From Phycomyces nitens (Eukaryota > Mucoromycota > Mucoromycetes > Mucorales > Phycomycetaceae): a stretch of DNA of 64,000 nt. Where the stretch lies: NCBI GenBank assembly GCA_022702545.1, contig JAHRBC010000002.1, forward strand, positions 3,410,001 through 3,474,000. Direction: 5' to 3'. Shown here piece by piece: positions 33,950-45,018 of this stretch. A program made the translations under genes and the position numbers. The notes beneath the pieces were generated by a model. That model had not been told where the DNA came from, did no database searches, and saw only the letters and a list, made by a program, of their open reading frames with translations. Each line of letters starts with the position of its first letter. Within the stretch, counting starts at the first letter, position 1.

Positions 33950-36431
33950 GTGACCGTGGGAGTCTTATTTTATGCAGGAATTTCTCTGAGAAGGGTACTT
34001 ATGTCACGTGCATTAATTTGACCTTGATTGCCTTGGCTTTTTGTTGCATACTTGGAAGTGATAAGTAATCTGTAAACATTGCGAATGATATTTTCACAAT
34101 TGTATAATTTAAAATGTACCAAAAATAGAAAATCTTCAAAAGCTATCCTCAATATAAGCTGGAGAAATCTTGATAAAGCAGCTACAGAGAGGCGTATTCG
34201 TAAAATGCTAATAAGTTTGTGAGGATACTGATAAGATCTTGAGGAAAAAATCCGGGGTTCATACAAACCACAGTGGGTGTTGTGCACAGTTTTTGGTACA
34301 TTGGACTTAAATTTATACGACTGGGCCACTTTGGAATTATAGTTAAACAGCTAACATGTACTCTTTAGATATTAAACAATTCTTGAAAAAGAATGTAATT
34401 GCTGTAGACGGTAGTATTGTTAAGAGTACAGTAACAAATAAACGTATATACCACTACAATTTTAAGAAGAAAGAAAATTATCCTCACAAAGTATACCAAG
34501 ATAGATAAATCCAAAATATTTTTCAAAAAAAAAGACAAAGTCAAGTTTCCTTGTGTTATATGTCAAGAGAATCTCTTTAGATTCCCTGTTGATCCATTTG
34601 AATTTGTTATGTTTAGTTTGAGATAGGTATATTGACATATTTAAAATAATTATTATTTGTTAGTATATATATCTGATGTTTGTCGTTCAAAAGAAGAACG
34701 GATGATGAAGACTTATCGAGCAAAAAAAAGTATACAGCTGTAAGGTTTTATGAAGAAGGGATGTCCCTGAAAAAGTCCCAGAGGAACACAAAAATAGAAA
34801 ACGTCCAAAAACACATTTGCAAAGGATATCGTCTTTGTTGAAGAGTAACGCACAGTAATAATCATACTGGTTTTATTAAAGTTTAAACACTTGGAACCCT
34901 ATATGACTACCAAAAAGGATGGAAAAATCCTCTAGGCTATCTGGAAAAATATTGCCGTGGTGGATTCCCGACACAATTTTCTAGAGAAATGATATAGCTT
35001 TTAAAACAATCATGGATGTAGAATCCATTGTTTATAAAAACAACCGTTTATAAAGGAAAATACACGTGTAGCAGACTATTTTATTTAGGGCTCCAAAGTA
35101 AAATACACCAGAATTATCTTTTACAAAGCTTAAAAATATATTGACAATTATGCAAGTTGGAAAAGAAAGAGTAATTTTATTTCCCCTGCGGGTGCCAGTA
35201 TTGTAAGAGCCATGACACTTGCAAATGAGCTAGCCTTGAAAGACTTTCTCAGAGGTATACTCAATATAATACTGATATTTTGTAAAGTTTTACTAATAAT
35301 CTTTGAACAGACAAGTATCCCGTCTTTTTTCATGTTAAATATGTCATGCCAGTCAAAGTTTGATGTCGAATTTTTCTTCATAATCCAAACAAAACAAATT
35401 TATTTTCTGACTCCAAGTAGTGTTGGACTCTCTGAATATTTCTTTCCAGTGATAGAACAACCCACTTGTGTTTTTAAGAATAAACGTAGTTGTAGTATGT
35501 GGTAATGCGTACAAGTTTTATTATATACATTACATGACCAATTAATATTCCTTTTCTTGACTCGAAAAAACCTTTGAAATTTATTATTTGAGCGAGTGAT
35601 TTGCAGTCTAGGAATTATGGGTATTGATAAAAACAAGGTGTAAAATATATTAATGAAATGAATAGTTGAAGTTGGATTATAACCATCTTTTCCTAGACCC
35701 TGTACCAAAAAGATATATTTGTGCAAACATTCAAATACATATAAAAAAAAGTAATTATTATTGTTTGCCATTTGAACATCCAAAATGTTACACGTCAAAT
35801 TGTACGCTTAATTACCCTACACAATGCTTGTAGGCATTTTATTGTGTTTCCAAGGTTAATTTCAAGTATAACTACAAACAATATTTTATCAATATATTAG
35901 AATACTATTTCCTTGACAAAATCTAATGAACTTCTTGAACTCCTAGCAATATAGTTTATATACAAAAATAAGATATGTTTTAACCGAATATGATTGGTCT
36001 ATACTGGCAAAAATATTTACCGATTCATAAAAAATATAGTATAAAATTATATAGTGACTACGCTGTTGCCTGGGGTTTATAAAGAATTTTAGGGCATCAG
36101 AAAGATGCTTCTTCCTCTTAGCATCCTCATCTTATTATAATAAAAAAAAGGTAATTTTGTCTTATCCATCCATCCACCAATCCATCCATCCGCTTGTCTT
36201 TTTGTTGTATCCTTGGATTCATACAAAGATGGCTTGGACCGGTTTACGCATATGGCACACGAACGCCCTTCCACTCTACCACTTGCAAAGTCGAGACTTC
36301 TTTGGAAGTCTTTGGCCACTTGCTTGAGATGTAGCAGCAATATGCTTTTATGACTCGTCCTTCATTGTTGATGGCGACACTCATTCGAGCATGCTGACTA
36401 ACCAAGGTATGTTGAAATGTGTTAGGTCACC
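33950..36431. other. 2.5 kb region without a supported gene
   Basis: AT-rich. It includes the LINE 5' end at the left and the RPS22 promoter at the right. A 50-codon plus-strand ORF (34356-34508, MYSLDIKQFLKKN...) and longer AT-driven ORFs on both strands near 33970-34329 and 35148-35798 show no recognised domain. It may be degraded transposon DNA. Confidence 0.5.
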
Positions 36432-37070
36432 ATGGTCCGTGTCTCTATCTTGAACGACTGCTTGAACAACATCAACAACGCCGAGAGCCGCGGAAAGAGA
36501 CAGGTGCTTATCCGCCCCTCCTCCAAGGTCATTGTCAAGTTCTTGTCTGTTATGCAGAAGCACGGTAAGACTCTTTTGGATTATACATATACATATTCTT
36601 TTTCCGCAGTATAACTGGTTTGAAGAAGCTTTTCCTACTTCTTTTGACTTTTAAATCTGCGGTATATCAACACCTGTGTTGTTCATTATAAGAACATGGC
36701 TTATATCTAAGCTGTGGTCTGTTTTGGATGATCAGGGACATTTAATTTTATATTCTATCGATTTATTCAATGTTTGATTCTTGTAAACTAAACATGATTA
36801 TATTCTATAGGTTACATTGGTGAATTCGAAGAAATCGATGACCATCGTTCTGGCAAGATTGTCATCCAGCTCAACGGTCGTTTGAACAAGTGCGGTGTCA
36901 TCTCCCCCCGTTTCAACGTCAAGCTTACTGAGCTCGAGAAGTGGACTGCCAACCTCTTGCCTTCGCGTCAGTTTGGTTACCTCGTCCTGACCACCTCTGC
37001 TGGTATCATGGACCACGAGGAAGCCCGTCGCAAGCATGCCGGTGGTAAGATCCTTGGTTTCTTCTACTAA
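36432..37070 (+). CDS. RPS22: Cytosolic small-subunit ribosomal protein uS8 (S22/S15A)
   Basis: Exons 36432-36564 and 36811-37070; 393 nt, 130 residues, exactly the eukaryotic uS8 length. It is a core 40S subunit protein contacting the 18S rRNA central domain. Seen: [18 protein letters not shown] at the start; [51 protein letters not shown]; and the C-terminal [19 protein letters not shown] ... GGKILGFFY. The 246-bp intron is the longest in its neighbourhood and holds an extended pyrimidine/AT stretch, typical of fungal ribosomal-protein genes. It converges on the DMT transporter gene with 125 bp between stops. Confidence 0.98.
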
Positions 37071-37195
37071 AGAAGGATCCAGTACTTCTTTCTAAAAAAA
37101 TAAAGATTCATAATAAAAGAACTTGCGATCATGGTGTACCCAAAAAATATATATAAATGTGTGTGTATTTTAGTTTTTGTAACAAAGGCTTTATT

Positions 37196-38804
37196 TTAAG
37201 CAATAATTTCCTCTGCATCCTGTTTGACTTGTCGGTTGAGGATATAGAATCCGGCCAAGATGAGAATGCTTCCTATCACTGTTGACCCTGGGACCATGAC
37301 ACCAGTGACCAATACGTCAGTAACTGCAACAGCAGGCACTGTGAGCATCACTCCCACGGCAGCAAAAACAGGGTTCACAAGTGCAATTACGCACATGAAC
37401 GTGGCGTTGTACACAACACTCATTGACGCAATTCCCAGGATATACACAAAGGTCTCTAGGTCAGGCAATTCGAATGTTTCGTAACCAGAAAAGTGAAGGA
37501 TCGGTAAAGGGATCCAGAATACCAGGAATGTGATGATTCCAATGGTGCCAGTGAGAGTATTGGCAAAGAGAACGGATGCTTGAGAGGGAGACGCATACTT
37601 TTTGTAATATACTTCATAGAAACCGTAAAGGGCAGCACCCAAGACTGCAACCGAGATGCCGAGAGTCTGGTTCTGTGCCGGCTGGTCTCCACTTGTCCAG
37701 AATGCCATGAGGAATACACCTACCATGCAGAGTAGGATAGCGGCAATCTTTGTGGCCATTAGTCGATCGTGTAGTAGCCAGACTGAAAAGACATAGGCAA
37801 AGAAGCAGCCGGTATTGTATATGGCCGTCAGGTTCGACATGCTCGTCAAATTGACGCTTACATACCACAGGTAAGCAGGCAATGTCAATAGAAATGCCAC
37901 CCATATGCCTGTGGATACAATGAAGCCTAGACTGAGTCTGTTGGCGTCCTCACCCTTGACCCGCCCCTGGAGCTCAAGGAGGGATTGGGTCAGTTCATTT
38001 TTGCAGCAAGTAATTGTGTCTGAAACGTGGCCTAGCACAGCCGATGGCTTGGTTGGCCATCCTCTGGCTATACACTCTGCCAAAAGCTGGATTGGTATCA
38101 TGAATATGTAACAGGTGTGACTAATGTAACTAAACAAGTGTGTCAGCATATATCGTTGGCATGTGTGTAGACCCCTTACAGAATAAAATATGGTTTTTGA
38201 TAGTCTGTGGTTTGTTGGACATACTGGGCCAGCTCAGTCTGAAGCACAAATGACACTATGCAAATGGTCAACATTACAGTTGCAATCACTGAGCGGGATG
38301 AGGTCCTGATTGACCCTGGACTATCTGGCCTGTCATTAATGGGAACTGCATGGTAAGAGGGCATGATCAAGAAAACGAGAATCGAAAAGAAAGGCAAAAG
38401 TAGAATCCCAAATCCATTGGACTGAGATTGATTTTGGTTTATTCTGAAGAAGAAAAAAACAAGGCTTGATTTGAACTGGTTTATGTTGTACTTGGCCTCT
38501 TTGGCTTCTTTTGATCAGCCAGCGGAAGGTCTGTCAAGAGACTTGGGTTTTATAATGATTAATATACATATAATAAAGACTACCAGTAGCTCACCGCATC
38601 ATTTTCAGACGTGTCTTTGCAGGACTCTGAGATTTATATTAAGACAAAATGCCTAGATAATAATGAAAATAGTACCTCATTATCTCTCATTGCGTGCAGA
38701 GATAGTATAGAATAGTTTTGGAGTGCATTTGCTGCTGTCTGTCTTTTGAGCTTGGTCTCATTATCATTGCGCCGTTGCTGGACAGTTAGTTCTGGAGATG
38801 CCAT
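37196..38804 (-). CDS. DMT-superfamily (EamA/SLC35-like) membrane transporter
   Basis: Exons, complement: 38676-38804, 38595-38626, 38180-38443, 37196-38129; 1359 nt, 452 residues. A cytosolic, charged N-tail (MASPELTVQQRRND...) precedes about ten hydrophobic helices. Seen: SVIATVMLTICIVSFVLQTE (TM1), KPYFILYISHTCYIFMIP (the family's KP-[FY]-FI-x-Y motif), YNTGCFFAYVFSVWLLHDRL, KIAAILLCMVGVFLMAF, ISVAVLGAALYGFYEVYYKK, and a C-terminal VPAVAVTDVLVTG and GFYILNRQ. A hydrophilic loop (around residues 150-185) separates TM2 and TM3. Fungal relatives are vacuolar or Golgi proteins of uncertain substrate; no substrate is assigned. The first two exons were recovered from splice signals, and the ATG lies 58 bp from the divergent hydrolase start. 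Confidence 0.85.
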
Positions 38805-38862
38805 GAGGAAAGAGATGGATAACGTGTGACTGGAATTATCTTTCTTGTTTTGTCTTTATTTA

Positions 38863-39603
38863 ATGGTCATTCCTCCGTCACTTGTAAGGATCGCCAAAGG
38901 CACCCATACTCTCCAGTACATCCATCGATTACCTGGACCCCATAAGCCTACGATTTGCTTTATTCCTGGTTTCAGATCCCAATGCATGGCATCCAACAAA
39001 TGTCATCATGTGTATGATCTTGCAGTGTCCGAGGATGCCGGTTTCTTTGGCTGGGATCATGCTGATGGCTGCTCGGTACTGGAATGGTGGAAGGACGCGA
39101 ATTATATGTTGGAAAAGTATACAAAAGGACCTCTTGTGATAGTGGGCCCAAGTATGGGTACTTGGATTGCACTTCTTTTGGCAGCACGCTCGCCAGTCAA
39201 GGAACGCATAAGATCGATTGTGGGTGTGGGTGGAGGAGTAGATTTTACAGAGAGATGGCTCAAGGAGGTTCCTATTGAGCACAGACAAGACCCGTCGTTT
39301 GTGTGGAAAAGACCATCCAATTATGCAGAATGTGGATACTATGCAATTCCGCTTCATACCTTGTTGGATTCTCGGCCGTGCTTATTGATGAATGGCAGTC
39401 TGGACATCAGTGCCCGGGTCCACTTGATCCATGGTCGGCAGGATTCTGATATTTCATTCGAAGATGCAATGCTTTTGAAACAATACCTCGAGAAACATTC
39501 TGCTGAGGTTTACTTTGAAACGATTGAAGACGGAGACCATCGCCTGTCACGACAACAGGATCTGGAATTTATCAGTAAAACCATACTGAAGACGCTAGAA
39601 TAG
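38863..39603 (+). CDS. Alpha/beta hydrolase, ABHD10-like
   Basis: Single exon, 246 residues; start at the ATG 38863 (an in-frame TTG upstream is ignored). The alpha/beta-hydrolase fold shows CFIPGFRSQCMASNK (oxyanion region), nucleophile elbow VGPSMGTWIALLLA with Ser97, HLIHGRQDSDIS carrying the acidic residue (Asp194), and DGDHRLSRQQDL with His226. This arrangement and length match ABHD10-type thioesterases/acyl-glucuronide esterases, which in animals are mitochondrial. No N-terminal targeting peptide is evident here beyond a short hydrophobic start. Substrate unknown. It is divergent from the DMT transporter with only 58 bp between start codons. Confidence 0.85.
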   Translation: MVIPPSLVRIAKGTHTLQYIHRLPGPHKPTICFIPGFRSQCMASNKCHHVYDLAVSEDAGFFGWDHADGCSVLEWWKDANYMLEKYTKGPLVIVGPSMGTWIALLLAARSPVKERIRSIVGVGGGVDFTERWLKEVPIEHRQDPSFVWKRPSNYAECGYYAIPLHTLLDSRPCLLMNGSLDISARVHLIHGRQDSDISFEDAMLLKQYLEKHSAEVYFETIEDGDHRLSRQQDLEFISKTILKTLE

Positions 39604-39737
39604 ATGTGATTTCAATTTTTATAATAATAAATATAGAAATGGCTATATATATATAACATTAAAAACAGCTCAGAACCATTTGTTGTTTCTCTTTATTGGA
39701 ATCACACCCAAATCAAAAGAGTACCGTCATCTAGACT

Positions 39738-40261
39738 ATGGGCCTAAAGTACAAGAAATACCTAAAAGCCAAAAAGATATATGGCTGCTTAAAGTGTCGC
39801 ACTCACTTGGCCACAGGGGATAAAATCATCTCAAAAGTAAGAGGGTTGGTCTGTATGTGGTATAGAACTCATGTGTGTTATCTCTCTAGGCCTTTCATGG
39901 CAGCAATGGCCAAGCATACCTATTCCATGAAGTGTAAGCTGCCCAGGATTTCTATCATTGGTTATTAACAGCTATCTAGTGTGAATGTGATTGAGTCTAC
40001 CAAACAGTACGAAAGGTAACCATTATATCCTACCAGACCTCAACTCACATAATCAGTCTAATGATAACAGGAACCCATACAATTGTCTATATCGCCTGTG
40101 TCCAGTGTGGGTCCCAGTTAGGGTGGAAATATGTAATAAATATATGCTTTATGAACCAATCTGCTCATAATAACTTATAGATCAAGGCTCAAGAAGACCA
40201 CCAAAAGTACAAGGAAGGCAAATACATTCTGGAAAAGACTCTCCTCCAACCAGTCAAATAA
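39738..40261 (+). CDS. Yippee-family zinc-binding protein
   Basis: Exons 39738-39836, 39890-39933, 39980-40015, 40057-40132, 40181-40261; 336 nt, 111 residues. The Yippee fold binds one zinc through two C-x2-C knuckles, seen here as YGCLKCRTHLA and YIACVQCGSQLGWKY. Between them are FHGSNGQAYLFHEVVNV and ITGTHTIVYIA; the end is HQKYKEGKYILEK, strongly conserved in the family. Yippee proteins include yeast Moh1 and CRL/GID-linked factors; the exact role here is unknown. The exon 3/4 junction was chosen so that ESLMITGTHT stays in frame. Confidence 0.93.
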
Positions 40262-40432
40262 TAACAATAATAACAATAATAACGATAATAATAAATCACA
40301 TAATAATCACAGATGTGTATGCATTTAGCCAAAAGAACCAGACGGAGATTAAATCTCTGGTCAGCCACACATCTTTACACTCGTCCAGACTTTCACTATT
40401 TTTTATCATTTTATTGAGCCTTGTTTGCGATC

Positions 40433-42665
40433 ATGTGGCATGAAGCAAGATCTAATGAAAAGAAGGTTAGGGAAGCATCTTTGATTTCAACTCTAATAAC
40501 GAAATGTAGATCAAGGAGTTGATGGTTGACCACAAGAAGCGGGCCGAGAGACGGCGTGCCTATTATGAATCAAGGGTATGGATTCTATTTCTATACAAGT
40601 ACGCCTCATTCACACTCATTTTTAGCGTGGAGATCCCCGTCAACTTCTTCGTGTTGTTGGATCGGCCATACTACTACATCCAGATGCCGAGCAGTATTAC
40701 CACCACGAGAATACAAACAATTTGTAAGCAATAGAGTCATGATACTGAAATGATTGACGTGTATATACATACATATATATATGTATCTGCTAAAGAATGC
40801 CATGGCAAGGTGATCCGGATATCAAAATTGACCGGTAAGTAAGGATGCCATTCAACAGACATCTAAACCAGATCCAACCACTAGGTTTGATGGCCGTTCC
40901 TTGCTGGAATTTGTACCAGATCCCAAGGCAAGAGATGCCAAACTACAACCAGCAGAAGACAAGGAGATGTCTGATGATCTGAACTTTGAGCGATATCATG
41001 ATCTAGTGGAGGCAGAGAGACTGAGAGGTATATGGATGTAAGACATGGATGATTGATACTTATCAGATACTCTAGTATCCGAACATGATCGATTGGCAGA
41101 AGTAGAAGAGGAATGGAATCAGCTTTTGGATCGACACAAGGCTTTGTTGGCAATGCTGACCGAAAAGTAATTGAATCAATGGCACAACCATGCACTAAGA
41201 CATTGTTCTTTTTTTTTGCATGTAGGAAATCTGATAAACCTCAAGGATTTGGATATGATTATGGCACAAACACTGCTAATGATGATGTGGTGATTGATCA
41301 AGGGCCCCAGCTATTGAAAGATATCCTTTTTTTATACAACTTATCTATGGAATATTTAATGTGATCCTTGACAGATATTTCCACAGACTGACATATTGAA
41401 ATATGTTGATGAATTGAACGACAGGGACCGTCAGACCCTCAATGACATGGCCAAAAAGTACGGAATCCGGAGCTATGCCCGTCTTTTGAGAGTAGCAAAG
41501 AAGGACAGAGATGATGAGCTAAGAGATCTCAAGGTAAGTGGGTTTGGGATTACAATAGTTGAATAGACTAATTAATTAAATCTATAATTATTTAAATAAA
41601 TATGAATATAAAAAATAAATAAATATCATATATATATATATATATGTATGTATGTATAAAAAAAGAAAAAGGATACGACCCCAAGAGAGGCAAGTCAGCG
41701 CTCAAAAGATGACAAGAAACGGAAAAAGAAATCTAGAAGAAGTTCTGGACCTAGGCAAGTCAACTCTGAATGCAGCCTAGAAAAAGCTAAATCTAATGTT
41801 AGATACAGGGGAGGACGAGAGAGTCCTAGCTATGAACCGTATAGTCGTGCTCAGTCAGATTCCGAGACTTCTGCAGAAGAGGATATGGCAGAACCATCAG
41901 ACGTTGTGATTGAATTTGGGTCCGAGACAGCCAATATCAATGTACCCGAAATAGCACCCTCCAAAAGACCTTTGGAAGCTCATCGTCCCAGCCCCGCACC
42001 ACGTGTAGCAGAGCCAACAAAACCCGAGGAAAAGAAACTGACGCCCATGGAGAAATTGAAGTTGAAGATGAGGGCTGGACTAGAGAAACAGAGTAATTGG
42101 TACTTTTATGATTTCAGACTGATCTAACCACCATTCTGCCATAGTCCAATTGGATCAGTGTGATATCCGTCGCAAGAGACTGGAAAAGGAGATGGAAGAC
42201 TACCACTTTATCTACAGTGGACCAATGGCGGGCATGTCACATCCTACCCAAACCCTTGGCTCCAAAGCCAACCGCCAGCCAGAGGAACCAACCAGACCTC
42301 TTGTTGCACCACCCACCAAAAGATATCGTTCTCCTAGTTCATCACGATCAAGATCCCGTTCACGTTCACCAACAGCCTCGGCCCATCACATAAACCAATC
42401 CAAGGCTCACTCTACTGATCGCCGCAACGGTCGCCGATCAAATAGATCACCCTCTCCGAAAGGCCGACATAATTATCGCAGTCGGTCCCCCAGCTATTCT
42501 AAAGGCCGCTCTAGACGTCGCTCTCCAAGCTATTCCCCTACAAGGCGCTCTAGACGCAGATCGATTAGCCCTCCAAGCTCCCGTCGGTCAAGAAGTAGGA
42601 CCAGGCGATCCCACCAATCACGATCCCCCAAAAGACACCGCCATGAACACAGATCTCGGCATTAA
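40433..42665 (+). CDS. SWAP/CLASRP-type SR-rich alternative-splicing regulator
   Basis: Ten exons: 40433-40465, 40510-40575, 40626-40723, 40796-40834, 40885-41027, 41067-41166, 41226-41320, 41385-41533, 41672-42092, 42145-42665; 1665 nt, 554 residues. The N-terminal DRY_EERY/SWAP domain reads MWHEARSNEKKIKELMVDHK, RAERRRAYYE and MPWQGDPDIKIDRFDGR, as in animal CLASRP. A middle module YVDELNDRDRQTLNDMAKKYG matches the CLASRP VDELN region. KLTPMEKLKLKMRAGLEKQ follows, and the last ~120 residues form an RS domain (SSSRSRSRSRSPT; RRSPSYSPTRRSRRRS) for nuclear speckle targeting and CLK-type phosphorylation. Intron 7 has AT-AC U12-type signals. SMU1, another splicing gene, lies nearby. Confidence 0.93.
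41321..41384 (+). other. Candidate U12-type AT-AC intron (64 bp) in the CLASRP gene
   Basis: The intron starts ATATCCTTTT, an exact match to the U12 AT-AC donor. It contains CCTTGAC at 41366-41372, matching the U12 branch-site core, and ends TTTCCAC 13 nt after the branch A. Splicing as AT-AC joins AAAG to AGACTGAC and keeps frame (LLK-E-TDILKYVDEL). Ending one step later at the CACAG would give an immediate TGA. The competing U2 reading uses a poor GTGGTG donor at 41287. Confidence 0.75.
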
Positions 42666-43144
42666 CAGGATGTTTTATTATTATTATTATTATTATTATT
42701 AAATTTGAGCAACAATAATAATAATAAATGAACATTTTATACATGCATTTTGGCAACATATTTACCAATTGCTAATTGTCCAATTGTCCAATTGTCCAAT
42801 GTGGCAATTTCACCTGCGTCAAATACAATACCTCTTGCACTTTACGCGTATTACTCTATCACATAAACACCGAGCTCTTTACAGATTCCAGCAAAGGGGT
42901 GCAAATGTGGCCAATAAGATTTATCATGGCTGACTGCCAACAGTATGATAAAAACTGGTTTGGACCATCAAAAGTAAACTAATGGGTAGCTTGATCCCCC
43001 ACAAAGTATACAATCATCAGCTGGATAAAGCCCAGACGGTGCATTGCAGCCAGACGCCTGCTTAACGAGTCACGAGTACGACCGGGCTGCTCCAATTAGC
43101 TGTCTGTTTCTTTTCCTTGTTCTCTTTAGAGAGCTGAACAAGTA
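42666..43144. other. Intergenic between CLASRP and MFS transporter
   Basis: Contains (TTA)n/(ATA)n microsatellites just after the stop (42677-42728) and three tandem copies of CAATTGTC near 42772-42797. No coding signal is convincing. Confidence 0.55.
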
Positions 43145-44936
43145 ATGCCATACCTATCCCCCAAATTACTATATACATTTCTATTCGCATGTCAAGGCTC
43201 AGCCCCCGTATACCTCGCTCTGTTCTACTCTTCACAACTGGGCCTCAAGAGTGACCAGATCGGCCTCTTGGTGGCAATCGGTAAGGCTTGGGGGGTCCAT
43301 GGCCATTGTCACTCTGTCCACCTATTCATTATTCTGAATCTTAGCACCCTTCATCTCTGCTATTGCCTGTCCACTTTGGACTGCAATTGCGGACAAGACA
43401 AAGACCCACAGGTACATCATGTGCATTGTCCATACATTGGCAACGATAGCTATCGTCAGTGTCATGGGTATATCAGTAGTCGTACAAAGTCTGGCAAAAG
43501 AGGAAAAGAGCAAGTTGACAGTAGCACTAGTAACAACCACCTCAATCTGCTTTGCATTCTTTGGTGTGCCCGTGGGTCCTCTTGTGGACGGAGGCGTCCT
43601 AAAGATCTTGGGCCGCAATAAAGACCAGTATGGTAAGGGTCACATATGATGCTCCTGTAATCTACTAAGCACAATGGGATAGGTCGTCAGCGAATGTTTG
43701 GCTCAATTTCATTTGGTGTGGCCTCATCTCTAGTTGGTTTTATAACCGACTGGACAAATGATATGAATGCCATCTTTTATGTGTACGCAATGTCTGCAGT
43801 ATGCTTTATCCTTGTGGCAGGCAACACCCAATTTAAGCCTGAAAGACTGCCACCTAATCGACTGAGGATGTCTAGACACCAGCCACTCTATACACCACCT
43901 CAGTCAGGATCCAGCTCGGGTGAAATGCAGTCCAAAGGTCCCAACAAGATCAGACAGTTCCACATGGACTTTGATGCATATGACGATGGCTTTGCAGAGC
44001 CTCATCTTCCACAAGTACGAGAGAATGAGATCCAGCGTCTGATTCAATTTGCTACCGAGTCCAGTATCATTGAAGCCGTCAACCTTTCCAACCCTCCTCT
44101 CCACAGACGCCGTCCCTCTACGGTTGGAATCGAGACTGAAGATAGTCCACCCGAACCCACTCCTACGACACTGATTGAGCTCCTGCGCCAACCACGAGTG
44201 TTTCTTTTCTTTCTGACAATGATGTTGATGGGTGCTGCTCTCAACATGGTCATCAGTTTCCTATTCATTTTTCTCAAACAAGATCTGGGTGCAAGTTCTT
44301 CTCTGGTCGGGCTGACGGGCTTGGTTGGGTCAGTGACCGAGCTGCTGTTCTTCTTTTATTCCCGGGATGTAAGTAAACCAGAGCTTAGGAACAAATGCTG
44401 AGGATAATGTAATATAGTTGATACGCCTATTTGGTATCAAGAGCCTTATAATCCTCGGCCATGTCCTTACGATTGTGCGTGTGTTTGCATACACAATCCT
44501 CCCCAAGGGTCCCACAGGTGCCACTATTGCTCTTGGTCTTCACTTGCTGAATGGCATCGCATTCTCTGCCCTGTGGGGAGCAGGTGTCGTGCAGGCAGAC
44601 GAACTTGCTCCTCCTTCCCTCCAGGCAACATCTCAAGGTGTGTTGGCAGCCATGTATGCTGGTGTGGGTGCTGGCATGGGAAGTCTGATGGGTGGAGTGT
44701 TGTATGACCGATATGGAGCAAACCAGATGTTCTATGCTGCCATCAGTTTGACATGCTTTAGTCTAGAGCTCTATCTAGAGACGAATACCCGATGTGGACT
44801 GAGTGATTTTGCTCGATGGATTTATCATACATCTATAAGTCTACATAAATGGGTTCAACATGCACGTGGAATTGGCAGGGCTGTTCCACGATGGAGCGGT
44901 GGCCGTAGAGGACACATTCGATTAGAGGACAATTAA
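43145..44936 (+). CDS. Major facilitator superfamily transporter (MFS_1_like family)
   Basis: Exons 43145-43280, 43345-43632, 43683-44368, 44418-44936; 1629 nt, 542 residues. About twelve membrane helices. The N-terminal half begins MPYLSPKLLYTFLFACQGS, has LGLKSDQIGLLVAIG and PLWTAIADKTKTHRYIM (the loop 2-3 motif region), and GRQRMFGSISFGVASSLVG. A long cytosolic loop (roughly residues 200-320) is polar and carries several S/P sites. The C-terminal half has LLRQPRVFLFFLTMMLMG and YAGVGAGMGSLMGGVLYDRYG. The LacY/fucose-permease-like family has proton symporters among its members; substrate unknown. The last ~45 residues are a hydrophilic, arginine-rich tail that looks unusual and may reflect an unrecognised terminal splice. 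It converges on SMU1 with 82 bp between stops. Confidence 0.85.
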
Positions 44937-45018
44937 GAAGAAAAAAGAGGGAATTATTCCTTGTGTAAATATTATAATAAAGATCATCATCAATAGTCAA
45001 TAACCAATAATCATTCAT

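Noticed and set aside
34356..34508. 50-codon ORF as a transposase remnant
   Set aside because: No catalytic motif or flanking repeat could be recognised.
41287..41386. U2-type GT-AG alternative for the CLASRP intron
   Set aside because: It keeps frame but uses a poor GTGGTG donor and would leave perfect U12 donor and branch motifs unexplained; kept only as the competing hypothesis.
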